This document shows, piece by piece, positions 20,842 to 31,577 of a stretch of DNA of 64,000 bases. Numbering within the stretch: position 1 is the stretch's first letter; every line of letters starts with the position of its first letter. This DNA comes from Terasakiispira papahanaumokuakeensis. GTDB taxonomy: Bacteria; Pseudomonadota; Gammaproteobacteria; Pseudomonadales; Halomonadaceae. Location of the stretch: positions 682,001-746,000 of the forward strand of contig NZ_MDTQ01000001.1 of assembly GCF_001709345.1 (NCBI RefSeq). The letters are read 5' to 3'. Made by a program: the position numbers and the translations under genes. The notes under the pieces are model-generated. The model was not told the DNA's origin. It ran no database searches and saw only the letters and a program-made list of their open reading frames with translations.

Positions 20842-20877
20842 AAAAACGCCCGTGAGTGTCATCACGGGCGTTTTTTT
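20842..20877. terminator. Bidirectional terminator between sspB and diaA
   Basis: AAAAACGCCCGTGA pairs with TCACGGGCGTTTTT, with A-tract and T-tract serving the two converging transcripts. Confidence 0.9.
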
Positions 20878-20899
20878 ATGATCCACTGAAAGCGATGTC

Positions 20900-21535
<636 letters not shown>

Positions 21536-21913
21536 TTAGAAGGCCTGGAAAGCGTCGCGAATCCATTGATCGATGCACGGCTGGCCTTCGTGATCCAGCA
21601 CTAAGGTGATGACATCAAAACGACAAGGAGATGATAACTGTTCATGCTGCAAATAGAAATTAGCGGTGTGAATCAGTCGTTGTTGTTTTTGTCGAGTCAC
21701 ACTGGCCAAGGCGCCACCAAAACGATCGCTACGCCTGAGTCTGACTTCAACAAAAACACATGTATTGCCGTCCTGCATGATGAGATCGACTTCTCCCAGG
21801 CGACATAAAAAATTTTGTGTGCGTAATGTTAATCCCTGGTGTTTGAGGTAATCGCGAGCGAGGGTCTCTGCTTGATCGCCGAGACGTTGGCGAGCTGTGC
21901 GTGGCGACATCAT
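21536..21913 (-). CDS. yraN: YraN, UPF0102 nuclease-fold protein
   Basis: This 125-residue protein has the restriction-endonuclease-like fold of UPF0102; no function is firmly known. The core G-E-V-D-L-I...VFVEVRLR supplies the acidic residues expected at a metal site. Two adjacent ATG codons could start it (21913 or 21910). It lies between lpoA and diaA in the conserved order. Confidence 0.9.
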   Translation of the reverse strand: MMSPRTARQRLGDQAETLARDYLKHQGLTLRTQNFLCRLGEVDLIMQDGNTCVFVEVRLRRSDRFGGALASVTRQKQQRLIHTANFYLQHEQLSSPCRFDVITLVLDHEGQPCIDQWIRDAFQAF

Positions 21914-21941
21914 AATGGCCCTCCATGGCCATCAATAGGGG

Positions 21942-21971
21942 AAGGGCCGATATAAGGGATTATCGGCCCTT
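21942..21971 (-). terminator. Hairpin between lpoA and yraN
   Basis: AAGGGCCGATA pairs perfectly with TATCGGCCCTT around an eight-base loop. No long T-run follows, so this may attenuate read-through from lpoA rather than stop it. Confidence 0.5.
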
Positions 21972-22056
21972 CTTGCGTGCTCTGTTTTCGTTTATCGATC
22001 GTTTATTCGTTGTTGGCTGCTGTTGGCTTTACCCATCGGGCTTTGCTTATCGGGCT

Positions 22057-23946
22057 TTACTCATCGGGAATCAGTTGCTCGGCTAATCCTTGCTGAGCAT
22101 GAATATCTTCTGGCGATAGTGGGCGAGGGCGGCCCTCTTCAAAACGTGCCCACTGTAGGTGGCGCATAATGCGTTGATGGGTTTGTGTGAGCCGACCCGT
22201 TGCTCCCTCGATTTGACTTTCCGGCAGCGCTTCTAATAAAGGCAGTCGCTCAGCCAAGGTATAAGCATCTGCCCCCATGGCATAAAGTCTTCCATAACTG
22301 TGCATGTTACCGGGCCATAACTCGGCTAATTTCTGACGCAATGGGTTATCGCGATTTTCTAAGTACCAAGGGATATCGCAAAAGGCAATGCCATCCATAT
22401 CCCGATCTTGCTTCGGATCGATCTGGCCATCGAATACTGCGGAGGTGGCCAGTACAGGGAGATGGTTGGCTTTTAAATAGGCGAGTGCTGGCGTAACCTG
22501 CCGTGCGGTTCCCGGCCGTGCATGTAAGAAGAGGAAGTCGGCATCTTGACGTGCACGCGGTTCAAAGTGCATGCCCAGGCCTAAGGTCTTGACCAGCTGG
22601 CGTTTACGCTCTTCGCTCAGGTTGACTTCCAATAGTGAGCGGAGTGCTTTGTCGACATTCTGGCCGTCACCGAATGTTGCTTGGCGGGCAATGCTGCCCC
22701 CCATTTGGGTCCAGACTTGAGTAAAGCTATCCGCGACTCTTTGTCCCCAGCTGCTATTCGGTGTGAGCACTAGGGCTCGACGTAAGCCATTCTGCCAGGC
22801 TTGTTCGGCGACTTGTTGCGCTTCGTTTTCAGCGGATAAGCCAAACTCCATCAGGCCGTCAGTCTCATTATTTTTTTCTGTGCCGTAGTTTAAAGCCAGT
22901 GTGGGTAGTGGAACGCTGCGCCACTGCTCCAATTCACTTACTAAGCCTTTAGCCAGTGGGCCGATGACGACATTGGCCCCGTCGTCTTCGGCGCGATCAT
23001 AAAGATCGTCGAGCGAAGTGCTTTGGGTGTCGTAAAAATGCATTTTAAGCACCGGTTGACCGGCAGCGAGGCGTTGATAGTGACGTGCCATCAAGGCATC
23101 TCTTAGCACTTGAGCGGGGCCTGCTAAAGGACCGCTGCTAGGCAGAAAAACAGCCACTTGAGCGACTGGGTTTTCGCTGAGTTGGCGCAATAGGGCCAGA
23201 TCCTTGGGTAACTCTTCTCGGGCCGGGTGATCAGGCCAACGACGGAACCAGCTGGTGAGTTGCTGGTCCAGATTAACGAGGTTGTCATTGGCGGTCTGAC
23301 GAATTTCGGCCAGCTCGAACCAACCGCGCAGTGTGGCGATTTTTTCTTGGTTGGCGAGCATTTTGAGCGTGTCTGGAGACAGCGCTTGTAAGTTACGCCA
23401 AATCGCTTTGCGGGTTTCGGTTTGGGCGCTGGGGTTGTTGCGCTGGAGTTGGCTGACGGCGAAATACTCTCTTGCCGCAGCCTCATGCAGGCCGATCAGT
23501 TCATAAGCGTGAGCGCGGGCAATTTGTAATTGCGTCTGTTGATCGCGGTCGAGTTGCATCAATGATGGGCTGATCTCATCGATCATCATCAATGCTTGCC
23601 AACCATCCTCAAGGTTCAATGCGGTCTGTGTGCCTAAGTGGATGAGCAGCCAACGGTCATCCATGGTGAGCATACGCCACTGGATTTTGGAGAGAATATC
23701 CAGTGCCTCCTGATCACGATTGAGCTGTGCTAGAATTTGGCCGGCTTTGAGGCGTGCTTCAGCGGCTTGGCGACCTTGGCTGCGGGCAGCCAGATCCAGC
23801 CATTGCTCGGCACTGCCTTCGGTGCCGGCAATTTGTGCCGCACTGGGGGTGGTATTTTGACCGGCGCAGCCGGCCAGCAGGAGTACGCAGACCGCTAGCA
23901 GCAGCCCGGTGAGACGGGATTGGCACTTCACGCTGTTTTCCCTCAC
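22057..23946 (-). CDS. lpoA: LpoA, lipoprotein activator of PBP1a
   Basis: LpoA is an outer-membrane lipoprotein that activates the peptidoglycan synthase PBP1a. The 629-residue product has a lipoprotein signal with lipobox LAGC (Cys about residue 27), a helical TPR-like N-terminal half, and a C-terminal periplasmic-binding-protein-like domain starting near VAVFLPSSGPLAGPAQVLRD. A 14-base tandem repeat straddles the stop codon. It heads a minus-strand group lpoA-yraN-diaA and is divergent from rsmI. Confidence 0.92.
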   Translation of the reverse strand: MRENSVKCQSRLTGLLLAVCVLLLAGCAGQNTTPSAAQIAGTEGSAEQWLDLAARSQGRQAAEARLKAGQILAQLNRDQEALDILSKIQWRMLTMDDRWLLIHLGTQTALNLEDGWQALMMIDEISPSLMQLDRDQQTQLQIARAHAYELIGLHEAAAREYFAVSQLQRNNPSAQTETRKAIWRNLQALSPDTLKMLANQEKIATLRGWFELAEIRQTANDNLVNLDQQLTSWFRRWPDHPAREELPKDLALLRQLSENPVAQVAVFLPSSGPLAGPAQVLRDALMARHYQRLAAGQPVLKMHFYDTQSTSLDDLYDRAEDDGANVVIGPLAKGLVSELEQWRSVPLPTLALNYGTEKNNETDGLMEFGLSAENEAQQVAEQAWQNGLRRALVLTPNSSWGQRVADSFTQVWTQMGGSIARQATFGDGQNVDKALRSLLEVNLSEERKRQLVKTLGLGMHFEPRARQDADFLFLHARPGTARQVTPALAYLKANHLPVLATSAVFDGQIDPKQDRDMDGIAFCDIPWYLENRDNPLRQKLAELWPGNMHSYGRLYAMGADAYTLAERLPLLEALPESQIEGATGRLTQTHQRIMRHLQWARFEEGRPRPLSPEDIHAQQGLAEQLIPDE

Positions 23947-24066
23947 CCTATGGTCAGTTTGACTAGAAGATATTGGTTCAATGTTCCGGTTAATCCCAGG
24001 GCGCTTTGATCGCTTTGGGTTTGATACTGGAGTTGCTTATCCTAGCCGCAAGGACTTGTTTCTATT

Positions 24067-24963
24067 ATGTCTGATGCTCGAGCTCATGCTCATGTATTAC
24101 CAGAGTCTAGCGCCGAATCCGGTGTATTGTATGTCGTCGCCACGCCGATTGGTAATTTGGCTGATCTCACCGAACGCGCAAAAGATCTGTTGTCTTCTGT
24201 TGATCTGGTTGCTGCTGAAGATACCCGCCATACTCGCAAGCTGCTAGTGTCGCTGGGCGCCAACCCTTCTATGTTGTCATTACATGATCATAACGAGCAA
24301 GGCCGCATTGCCCAGATACAGACACGACTACAAGCCGGAGAGTCTGTTGCTCTGGTTTCTGATGCCGGTACCCCGCTGATTTCTGATCCGGGCTTTACCT
24401 TGGTCCGAGCGCTTCGGGATGCAGGCCATCGGGTCGTGCCGGTGCCGGGCGCTTGTGCGCTGATTGCTGCCCTGAGTGCCAGTGGATTACCGACCGATCG
24501 GTTTACTTTTAACGGCTTTTTACCCGCTAAATCTAAAGGGCGGCGGGATCGTCTGCAACAAGTGGTGCAAGAGAGTGCCACTCAGATTTTTTATGAATCG
24601 CCCCACCGTATTATGGATACGCTTGATGACATGATGACGGTTTTTGGTGAGCACCGAGATGTGTGCTTAGCCCGCGAATTGACGAAAACCTTCGAGACGT
24701 TTTTATCGATGCCCTTGGGTGAGTTAAGAGATGCGTTGGTGGCCGATTCTAATCAGCAGCGTGGCGAAATGGTGTTGATGGTGGCGGGGCGGCGTGAAAC
24801 TGATCTTGATCAGGCTTGGCCACAAGCTCAAGCTTGGCTTGAGTCATTGATGCCTTTGTTGCCGTTAACTCAGGCGTGTGCTGTGGTGGCTCGACATACC
24901 GGCATTAAAAAGAAAGCCCTTTATAATTGGGCATTGTCGCAGTCATCCGACGAAGACGCTTGA
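24067..24963 (+). CDS. rsmI: RsmI, 16S rRNA C1402 2'-O-methyltransferase
   Basis: RsmI methylates the 2'-hydroxyl of C1402 in the 16S rRNA decoding centre, alongside RsmH. The 298-residue tetrapyrrole-methylase-fold protein shows LYVVATPIGNLADLTERA, AAEDTRHTRKLL, SDAGTPLISDPGF and VPVPGACALIAALS. rnpB follows 31 bases after the stop and rsmH comes next. Confidence 0.95.
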   Translation: MSDARAHAHVLPESSAESGVLYVVATPIGNLADLTERAKDLLSSVDLVAAEDTRHTRKLLVSLGANPSMLSLHDHNEQGRIAQIQTRLQAGESVALVSDAGTPLISDPGFTLVRALRDAGHRVVPVPGACALIAALSASGLPTDRFTFNGFLPAKSKGRRDRLQQVVQESATQIFYESPHRIMDTLDDMMTVFGEHRDVCLARELTKTFETFLSMPLGELRDALVADSNQQRGEMVLMVAGRRETDLDQAWPQAQAWLESLMPLLPLTQACAVVARHTGIKKKALYNWALSQSSDEDA

Positions 24964-24994
24964 GCCTTGGGCCTAATGTCTATATCCTTGCGCA

Positions 24995-25369
24995 GCGGAA
25001 GTCGGCTGGACAGTCGCTGTTATCCCGTCTGATCTCTATGAGATGGCGCGATAATGGAGGAAAGTCCGGGCTCCACAGGGCAGGGTGCCAGGTAACGCCT
25101 GGGAGGCGAAAGCCTACGGAAAGTGCCACAGAGATCAGACCGCCGATGGCTGCTTGCAGCACAGGTAAGGGTGAAAAGGTGCGGTAAGAGCGCACCGCGC
25201 GGGTGGCAACATACCGCGGCACGGTAAACCCCACTCGGAGCAAGACCAAATAGGGACCCATTGGCGTGGCCCGCGCTGGGTCCGGGTAGGTTGCTAGAGC
25301 CGGATGGCGACATCCGGTCGAGATGAATGACTGTCCCCGACAGAACCCGGCTTACAGGCCGACTTCCGC
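24995..25369 (+). ncRNA. rnpB: RNase P RNA (class A)
   Basis: RNase P RNA matures tRNA 5' ends. The ends pair (GCGGAAGTCGG at 24995 with its complement CCGACTTCCGC near 25369) to form helix P1. Conserved core pieces are GAGGAAAGTCCGGGCTCC just after 25050, the P15-type loop GGTAAACCCC, and ACAGAACCCGGCTTACA near the 3' end. The length of about 375 bases fits type A. The rsmI-rnpB order is conserved in gammaproteobacteria. Confidence 0.96.
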
Positions 25370-25389
25370 CCTTTCATATAGAGTTCAGC

Positions 25390-26427
25390 ATGACAGACCA
25401 ATCCGCTTCTCAATCCTCGTCTTCTTCTTTGATCTCCTCTCATGACACAGTGTCATCGCAGGCCGCGGAGCAAGCGCGTGACCGGCACGTCACGGTTTTA
25501 TTAGATGAAGCTGTTGAAGCTCTGGTGACGCGTCCGGAGGGTCGATATATTGATGGCACTTTCGGCCGGGGTGGCCATAGTCGTCTGATTTTACAGCAGC
25601 TGAATAATGAGGGACGTTTGCTGGGGATTGATAAAGATCCACGTGCGATTGCCACAGGTGAAGCTTTAGCGGCTCAAGACCCCCGTTTTCAAATTGCTCA
25701 TCGCTCTTTCGCTGAGATTGAAACCTTGACCGAGACACAAGGGTGGAGCGAGCAGGTGGATGGCATTTTGCTGGACTTGGGGGTGTCATCCCCCCAGTTG
25801 GATGACCCCGAACGGGGCTTCAGCTTTATGCATGATGGCCCGCTCGATATGCGCATGGATACCAGTCAGGGCATGAGTGCGGCCGACTGGGTCGCGCGTG
25901 CGCCCGAAAAAGAAATCGCGGATGTCTTGTTTCGGTTTGGTGAAGAGCGCCACTCCAGGCGGATTGCTCGGGCGATTGTGGCCGCACGTCAAGACACGCC
26001 GATTACGCGAACGTTGCAGCTGGCTGAAATTGTCAAAGCCGCTAACCCGTCTTGGGAGAAGCATAAACACCCGGCGACGCGTAGCTTTCAAGGGATTCGT
26101 ATCCATATCAACCGCGAGCTGGCTGATCTTGAGGATGTTTTAGACCGCGCTGTGCGACAGTTGCGTCCTGGTGGGCGTCTGGTCATTATCAGCTTCCATT
26201 CGTTGGAAGATCGTATGGTGAAGCGATTTATTCGAGATGCGGCGCGCGGGGATACTCATTTGCCGCCGGGTATTCCGTTAACGGAAGATCAAATCGAACG
26301 TCGTTTGAAGCCGATCGGTAAAGCGATCAAACCCAGTGCCGAAGAAATCGAAGTGAATGTTCGCTCACGCAGCGCTGTGATGCGTGTTGCAGAAAAGCTG
26401 GAGTCGGTTGGAAATGCGTTGGCGTGA
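25390..26427 (+). CDS. rsmH: RsmH (MraW), 16S rRNA C1402 N4-methyltransferase
   Basis: RsmH adds the N4-methyl group on C1402 of 16S rRNA. I start it at ATG 25390 (345 residues); an earlier frame start lies inside rnpB. The Ser-rich first 40 residues are followed by [25 protein letters not shown] (SAM site), [16 protein letters not shown] and [14 protein letters not shown]. It opens the dcw cluster; mraZ, often directly upstream, is absent. Confidence 0.96.
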   Translation: MTDQSASQSSSSSLISSHDTVSSQAAEQARDRHVTVLLDEAVEALVTRPEGRYIDGTFGRGGHSRLILQQLNNEGRLLGIDKDPRAIATGEALAAQDPRFQIAHRSFAEIETLTETQGWSEQVDGILLDLGVSSPQLDDPERGFSFMHDGPLDMRMDTSQGMSAADWVARAPEKEIADVLFRFGEERHSRRIARAIVAARQDTPITRTLQLAEIVKAANPSWEKHKHPATRSFQGIRIHINRELADLEDVLDRAVRQLRPGGRLVIISFHSLEDRMVKRFIRDAARGDTHLPPGIPLTEDQIERRLKPIGKAIKPSAEEIEVNVRSRSAVMRVAEKLESVGNALA

Positions 26428-26752
26428 GCTGTTATCCCGGTTGAGTGGCGGGCATTTATTCAGTGTTCCTCATCGACGCCATCCTCTCCTGAAAGGGGGG
26501 ATGGCGTTGGCTTTGCTATTAGCCGTATTAGTCACGGCCCAGGCGCTGATCCAAGTCACCCAAACATCACGCCAACAACAAGTGCGTCTGCAAACGCTGC
26601 AAGGTGAGCAAGATGCCTTGCAAGTGGAGTGGGGGCGCCTGTTATTAGAGCAGGGCGCATTAGCTTCTCCCGCACGGATTGAGCGCCTGGCACGTGAAAA
26701 GCTTAATCTCTATCTGCCCGACCCTCACGATATTCAGGTACGCGAGCCATGA
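26414..26752 (+). CDS. ftsL: FtsL, division protein
   Basis: FtsL is a bitopic membrane protein that joins FtsB and FtsQ to activate FtsWI. The 112-residue product from ATG 26414 overlaps the rsmH end by 14 bases. It has a cytoplasmic N-terminus, one membrane helix ([20 protein letters not shown]) and a periplasmic leucine-zipper-like coiled coil ending [17 protein letters not shown]. The ftsI start overlaps its end by four bases. Confidence 0.93.
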   Translation: MRWRELLSRLSGGHLFSVPHRRHPLLKGGMALALLLAVLVTAQALIQVTQTSRQQQVRLQTLQGEQDALQVEWGRLLLEQGALASPARIERLAREKLNLYLPDPHDIQVREP

Positions 26753-28467
26753 GTGGTCACTTTAAACCTGTTGCCTCTTGGCGTTTTTACTTGCTGCTCG
26801 GCATCATGGGGTTGGTGGCGGCAGGCTTGGCGGGATTTGTGGTTTGGCTGAATCTGTTTGAGCATGACTTCCTCAAGCAGCAAGGCGATGTGCGAACACT
26901 TCGTGTCGAGCCGATCACGGCGCACCGGGGAATGATTACAGACCGCAATGGCGAGGTGCTGGCCATCAGCACGCCTGTGGTGACCTTATGGATCAACCCT
27001 CAAGACTTCCCCAAAACGGCTGATGCGGTGCGCCAGCTGGCGCAGGCAGCAGGTCTCTCGCCCGTCAACTTGGCTCAGCGGCTTAAACGTTACGTCAATC
27101 ATGAGTTTATGTATTTGCGTCGGCAGATGACACCGGATGAAGCCGATGCGGTACTGGCGCTGGGTTTGCCGGGTGTTCATGCCCGCGATGAGTTCAAACG
27201 TTACTATCCGCCTGGTGAAGTAGCGACCCATTTGGTCGGCTTTACCAACCTGGATGATCAAGGTCAGGAAGGGTTGGAGCTGGCTTACAATGACTACCTC
27301 AGTGGCGAGCCAGGACAACGGCGTGTTTTGAAAGATCTCAAAGGGCGTATTGTTCGTCAGTTGGCGGTTTTAAAGCCTGCCGAGCCCGGTGGTGATCTGG
27401 CCTTAAGCTTGGATATGAGGCTGCAGTATTTGGCCTATCGAGAACTCAAGGCCGCGGTACAGCAACACCATGCTGATGCCGGCAGTGCGGTGATTTTGGA
27501 TGCTAAATCGGGCGAAGTGTTGGCGATGGTTAATCAGCCCGCTTATAACCCCAATAATCGCGCTCATATGGACCCCGAAAGCTTGCGCAATCGAGCCATG
27601 CTGGATTTGCTTGAGCCAGGGTCAACCGTGAAACCCATCACCGTGGCAGCTGCGTTGATGTCGGGTGAGTACACCCCCGATACGATCGTGGATACTCGCC
27701 CTGGTTATATGCGTATTGGTGGTCATACGGTGCGCGATGTGGTCGATCATGGTGTCCTCACAGTGACCCGCGTGATCACCAAGTCCAGTAATATCGGAGT
27801 CGCCAAAATGGCGATGGCTTTGCCAGAGGATGCCGTGTGGGGGCTGTTCAGCCAGTTAGGCATGGGGCGTGCGACAGGTACTGGGTTCCCCGGCGAGAGC
27901 GTCGGTCATCTACCGCCCAATACATTGGTTGATCGCGCGGTGATGGCTTATGGCTATGGGCTTTCTGTGACCCCGCTTCAATTAGCTCAGGCTTATACCC
28001 CTTTGGCTGATCATGGCCAATTACATGCGGTTAGCTTGCTGCGTCAGGATAAGCCCCAAAGCCACCAAGTGATACCGCCTAAAATTGCCCGTGAAGTCTT
28101 GGAAATGATGGAGACCGTGACTCAGAAGGGCGGCTCTGGAACACGGGCGCGTATTCCAGGGTATCGTGTTGCGGGGAAAACCGGGACCACTCACAAAGTC
28201 GGCAGTACGGGTCAATATACCAGCGAATACCGCGCCTTTTTTGCAGGGATTGCGCCTGTTTCTGATCCTCGGTTGATTGCCGTCGTTGTCGTCGATAACC
28301 CAAGAGGACGTCAATATTACGGTGGGGAGGTAGCGGCGCCGGTATTTTCCCGTTTAATGGGGGGGGCACTACGTATGTTGAATGTACCGCCGGATAACTT
28401 AAAGACGCTACCGCAAAAAGATTTACCCACGGGGAGTCTTCCCCAAGATGTGAAGGTCGCTGAATAA
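26749..28467 (+). CDS. ftsI: FtsI (PBP3), septal peptidoglycan transpeptidase
   Basis: FtsI cross-links septal peptidoglycan in partnership with FtsW and is a beta-lactam target. The 572-residue protein has an N-terminal membrane anchor, a pedestal domain (RGMITDRNGEVLA), and a transpeptidase domain with SxxK (GSTVKP), SSN (KSSNIG) and KTG (GKTGTTHK). Confidence 0.97.
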   Translation: MSGHFKPVASWRFYLLLGIMGLVAAGLAGFVVWLNLFEHDFLKQQGDVRTLRVEPITAHRGMITDRNGEVLAISTPVVTLWINPQDFPKTADAVRQLAQAAGLSPVNLAQRLKRYVNHEFMYLRRQMTPDEADAVLALGLPGVHARDEFKRYYPPGEVATHLVGFTNLDDQGQEGLELAYNDYLSGEPGQRRVLKDLKGRIVRQLAVLKPAEPGGDLALSLDMRLQYLAYRELKAAVQQHHADAGSAVILDAKSGEVLAMVNQPAYNPNNRAHMDPESLRNRAMLDLLEPGSTVKPITVAAALMSGEYTPDTIVDTRPGYMRIGGHTVRDVVDHGVLTVTRVITKSSNIGVAKMAMALPEDAVWGLFSQLGMGRATGTGFPGESVGHLPPNTLVDRAVMAYGYGLSVTPLQLAQAYTPLADHGQLHAVSLLRQDKPQSHQVIPPKIAREVLEMMETVTQKGGSGTRARIPGYRVAGKTGTTHKVGSTGQYTSEYRAFFAGIAPVSDPRLIAVVVVDNPRGRQYYGGEVAAPVFSRLMGGALRMLNVPPDNLKTLPQKDLPTGSLPQDVKVAE

Positions 28468-28469
28468 CA

Positions 28470-30092
28470 ATGAGTGAATTAACCCTGCCGCAACCTTTGA
28501 CCCCTCAGCACTGGCTGACGTTTTGGGCGCCGTTGGGGACGTCCATGCCGTCTGGCCATTGGCCTCAAGTATCGCGATTGGTGAGTGACAGCCGTCGGAT
28601 TCAGCCTGGGGATGCTTTTCTCGGGTTATCTGGGGTCTCGCAAAATGGAACAGATTTTTTTGATCAGGCAGTGACTGCGGGGGCGGTGTTATTGGTCAGT
28701 GAAGGCCATTGTTGGCAAGTGAGCCAGTACCAAGGCGTTCTGCATTTACAATTGCCGCTGTTATCTCAGCGGTTAGGCGATTGGCTTGCCCAGTTAACCG
28801 GGTTGGCATCAAGTGATTTGAATATTACCGCAGTGACCGGCACCAATGGCAAGTCTTCGGTAGCCCTTTACTTGGCCCAAGCCTGGCAGGCCCTGGGCTA
28901 CAATGCACGGGTGATTGGCACTTTGGGGCGAGGTCGACCGGATCAACTTGAACCGACCACACATACCACGCCTGATTTACTCACCTTGCATCGCTGGTTA
29001 GCGCAGTGGTTGGCCGAAGGGGTCACCCATGTGGTGATGGAGGCGTCTTCCCATGCGCTGGATCAAGGGCGTCTGAATGGCTTGCCTGTGCGCTGTGGCG
29101 TGCTGACACAACTGTCTCGTGATCACCTGGATTATCATGGCAGTATGGCGGCTTACGGAGAGGCCAAAGCCCGCTTGTTTCTTCGCCCTGAATTAGAAGC
29201 GGCCGTTATTAATCAATCTGATCGGTTCGGGCAATCACTGATGGATCGACTTTCCCCCAGTGTGCAGCGCCTGTGTTATGCGACCGAGCACGATGAGCCT
29301 GTTTCAGTACCCACTGACCCCGTTGATCTCTCTATTGATGAAGCTCATTTCCATGATGGTGGGATTCGTGCCGTGGTGCGCTATGGTCAAGGGCCGACCG
29401 CTGAAACCGGTCTGTTGGAAGCGCCTTTGATCGGAGCCTTTAACCTTGCCAATCTGTTGGCTGTGTTGGGCGTTTTATTGAGTGAAGGGTTGGCGTTATC
29501 TCAAGCGTTGCTGGCGATGTCGCAGCTTTCACCGGTGACTGGGCGGATGCAGCGCTTGACACGTTCGGGAGCACCGACGGTCGTAGTGGATTATGCGCAT
29601 ACCCCGGATGCCCTCGCGAATGCCTTGGCGGCGGTGCGGTTACATTGTCTTGGTCGGGTTTGGTGTGTGTTTGGTTGCGGCGGCGATCGTGATACGGGTA
29701 AACGTGCCGAGATGGGGCGGATGGCCATGCAGTATGCGGATCAAGTGATTGTGACCGACGACAATCCTCGCACTGAAGACCCGAAAGTGATCCGTGAAAT
29801 GATTTTGGCCGCCTGTCTTGCAGAAACCGATACGACCGATCACAACACTGGAACGATGGCGCATAGGTCTCCTGGTTATGATCAGGCGCTTTGTCATGCT
29901 GCGGCTCTTTGTGATGAAGTCGCCCCGCGTGAAGCGGCGCTTGCGCATGTGTTACAGCAAGCAGGGCCAGAAGACTGGGTCTTAGTGGCAGGTAAAGGCC
30001 ACGAAGATTATCAAGAAATCCGTGGGGTTCGGCATCATTTCAGTGATATTGAACAGATTCAACGTCTGCTCGCTGGGGAGGTGCACTCATGA
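28470..30092 (+). CDS. murE: MurE, UDP-MurNAc-tripeptide ligase
   Basis: MurE adds the third amino acid to UDP-MurNAc-L-Ala-D-Glu. The DNPR motif (TDDNPRTEDP) indicates meso-diaminopimelate rather than lysine. Other landmarks in its 540 residues are the ATP loop TGTNGKSS, HTTPD and MEASSHALDQGR. The protein is longer than the usual 495, partly through a variable stretch near residues 450-475. It starts two bases after ftsI and overlaps murF. Confidence 0.96.
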   Translation: MSELTLPQPLTPQHWLTFWAPLGTSMPSGHWPQVSRLVSDSRRIQPGDAFLGLSGVSQNGTDFFDQAVTAGAVLLVSEGHCWQVSQYQGVLHLQLPLLSQRLGDWLAQLTGLASSDLNITAVTGTNGKSSVALYLAQAWQALGYNARVIGTLGRGRPDQLEPTTHTTPDLLTLHRWLAQWLAEGVTHVVMEASSHALDQGRLNGLPVRCGVLTQLSRDHLDYHGSMAAYGEAKARLFLRPELEAAVINQSDRFGQSLMDRLSPSVQRLCYATEHDEPVSVPTDPVDLSIDEAHFHDGGIRAVVRYGQGPTAETGLLEAPLIGAFNLANLLAVLGVLLSEGLALSQALLAMSQLSPVTGRMQRLTRSGAPTVVVDYAHTPDALANALAAVRLHCLGRVWCVFGCGGDRDTGKRAEMGRMAMQYADQVIVTDDNPRTEDPKVIREMILAACLAETDTTDHNTGTMAHRSPGYDQALCHAAALCDEVAPREAALAHVLQQAGPEDWVLVAGKGHEDYQEIRGVRHHFSDIEQIQRLLAGEVHS

Positions 30093-31441
30093 TTACACAG
30101 CTCGCACAGTTAGCAGACATCTTGCAATTGGCACCTTTGTCAGCTGCCGTTGGCGCGCTTGAGTGGGCCCAAGTCAGTACAGATTCTCGTAAAATTGCGC
30201 CCCAAAGTCTTTTTGTTGCGCTGGTCGGCGAGCATTTTGATGGCCACGATCACCTCGCCCAGGCTCGTGAAAAAGGGGCCGTGGCGGCATTGGTTTCACG
30301 CCCAGTGGCGGATCCGTTGCCTCAATTGGTGGTACCCGATACATTACAAGCACTGGCGGATTGGGCGAGTTGGCAGCGTCAGCACTGGCAAGGCCCGATG
30401 ATTGGGGTGACCGGTAACAATGGTAAAACCACCGTCAAAGAACTGTTGGGGGCTATACTGCGGTTGCATTATGGCGACGTCTTGGTGACAGCAGGCAACC
30501 TCAATAACCACATTGGTATGCCTTTAACACTGATCCAGCTGGCCTCTCATCATCAGGCGGCCGTGATTGAAATGGGGGCCAACCATCTGGGAGAAATTGA
30601 CGCCTTGGCAGCGCTTGCGCGCCCTGATTATGGCGTCATCACCAATGTGACCGGTGCTCATTTAGGTGAGTTTGGCAGTATGGATGCCATTGCCGAAGCC
30701 AAGGGGGAGCTGTTGGCTCATTTGCCGCCTTCAGGCACGGCGATCTTAAATGCGGATGATACCTACTGTCGCTACTGGCAGGCCCAAAGTCCCTGCCCAG
30801 TGCACACTTTTGGTTTAAGTCAAGGGGACTGGCAGGCTGAAGCCTTGACCCTCTATCCCGAAGGCGGTGCATCATTTACCCTGTCGGGGCCCGACGGTAT
30901 CCAGCGACAGGTGCAGTTACAGTTGTCTGGCCGCCACAATGTCAGTAATGCGTTAGCGGCCATTACCGGCGCCCTCTCGATGGGGGTGCCTTTGGAGACC
31001 GTGATTGCTGGCGTGGCTAAGGTGCAGCCTGCTGCGGGCCGTTTACAGGTGGCTCAAGGGCTGATGGGCATCACCTTGATTGATGACAGTTACAATGCGA
31101 ACCCTGGATCGACTCGAGCGGCGATTGACTTACTCGCGTTGCGCCCGGCGTCGAGCCGTTGGCTCTTGCTCGCGGATATGAAAGAGATGGGGCCGGAAAG
31201 TGAGTGGTTTCATCGTGAAATAGGTGAGTATGCCGCTCAACAAGGTATTGACCATCTGCTCTCTTACGGGCCCATGGCGCGTTTGGCGGCAGAAACCTTC
31301 GGTCCGGGAGGCGAGGCGTATGACACTCAAGATGCGCTTCTGGAGGCGGTGATCCCGCGATTGGATGCACAGAGTGTGGTCTTGATCAAGGGCTCACGAA
31401 GTGCTCACATGGAACATTTGGTGACGCGCCTGCAAAGTTGA
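30089..31441 (+). CDS. murF: MurF, UDP-MurNAc-tripeptide D-Ala-D-Ala ligase
   Basis: MurF attaches D-Ala-D-Ala to complete the UDP-MurNAc-pentapeptide. The 450-residue product has the ATP loop GVTGNNGKTTVKE, EMGANHLGEID, the ligase signature around SGRHNVSNALAA, and DDSYNANPGSTRAAI. It overlaps murE by four bases (ATGA). Confidence 0.96.
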   Translation: MITQLAQLADILQLAPLSAAVGALEWAQVSTDSRKIAPQSLFVALVGEHFDGHDHLAQAREKGAVAALVSRPVADPLPQLVVPDTLQALADWASWQRQHWQGPMIGVTGNNGKTTVKELLGAILRLHYGDVLVTAGNLNNHIGMPLTLIQLASHHQAAVIEMGANHLGEIDALAALARPDYGVITNVTGAHLGEFGSMDAIAEAKGELLAHLPPSGTAILNADDTYCRYWQAQSPCPVHTFGLSQGDWQAEALTLYPEGGASFTLSGPDGIQRQVQLQLSGRHNVSNALAAITGALSMGVPLETVIAGVAKVQPAAGRLQVAQGLMGITLIDDSYNANPGSTRAAIDLLALRPASSRWLLLADMKEMGPESEWFHREIGEYAAQQGIDHLLSYGPMARLAAETFGPGGEAYDTQDALLEAVIPRLDAQSVVLIKGSRSAHMEHLVTRLQS

Positions 31442-31577
31442 GGTAACCCGCAAAATGGATGCAACTTGTAAACTGGATACAACAAACAGGCGCTAAAACC
31501 TGTATTAGAATTGATGCTTATTCAGGAGACCGGCGCATCGCGCCGGTCTGAATTTTGAACCATATAAGACACTGCTC

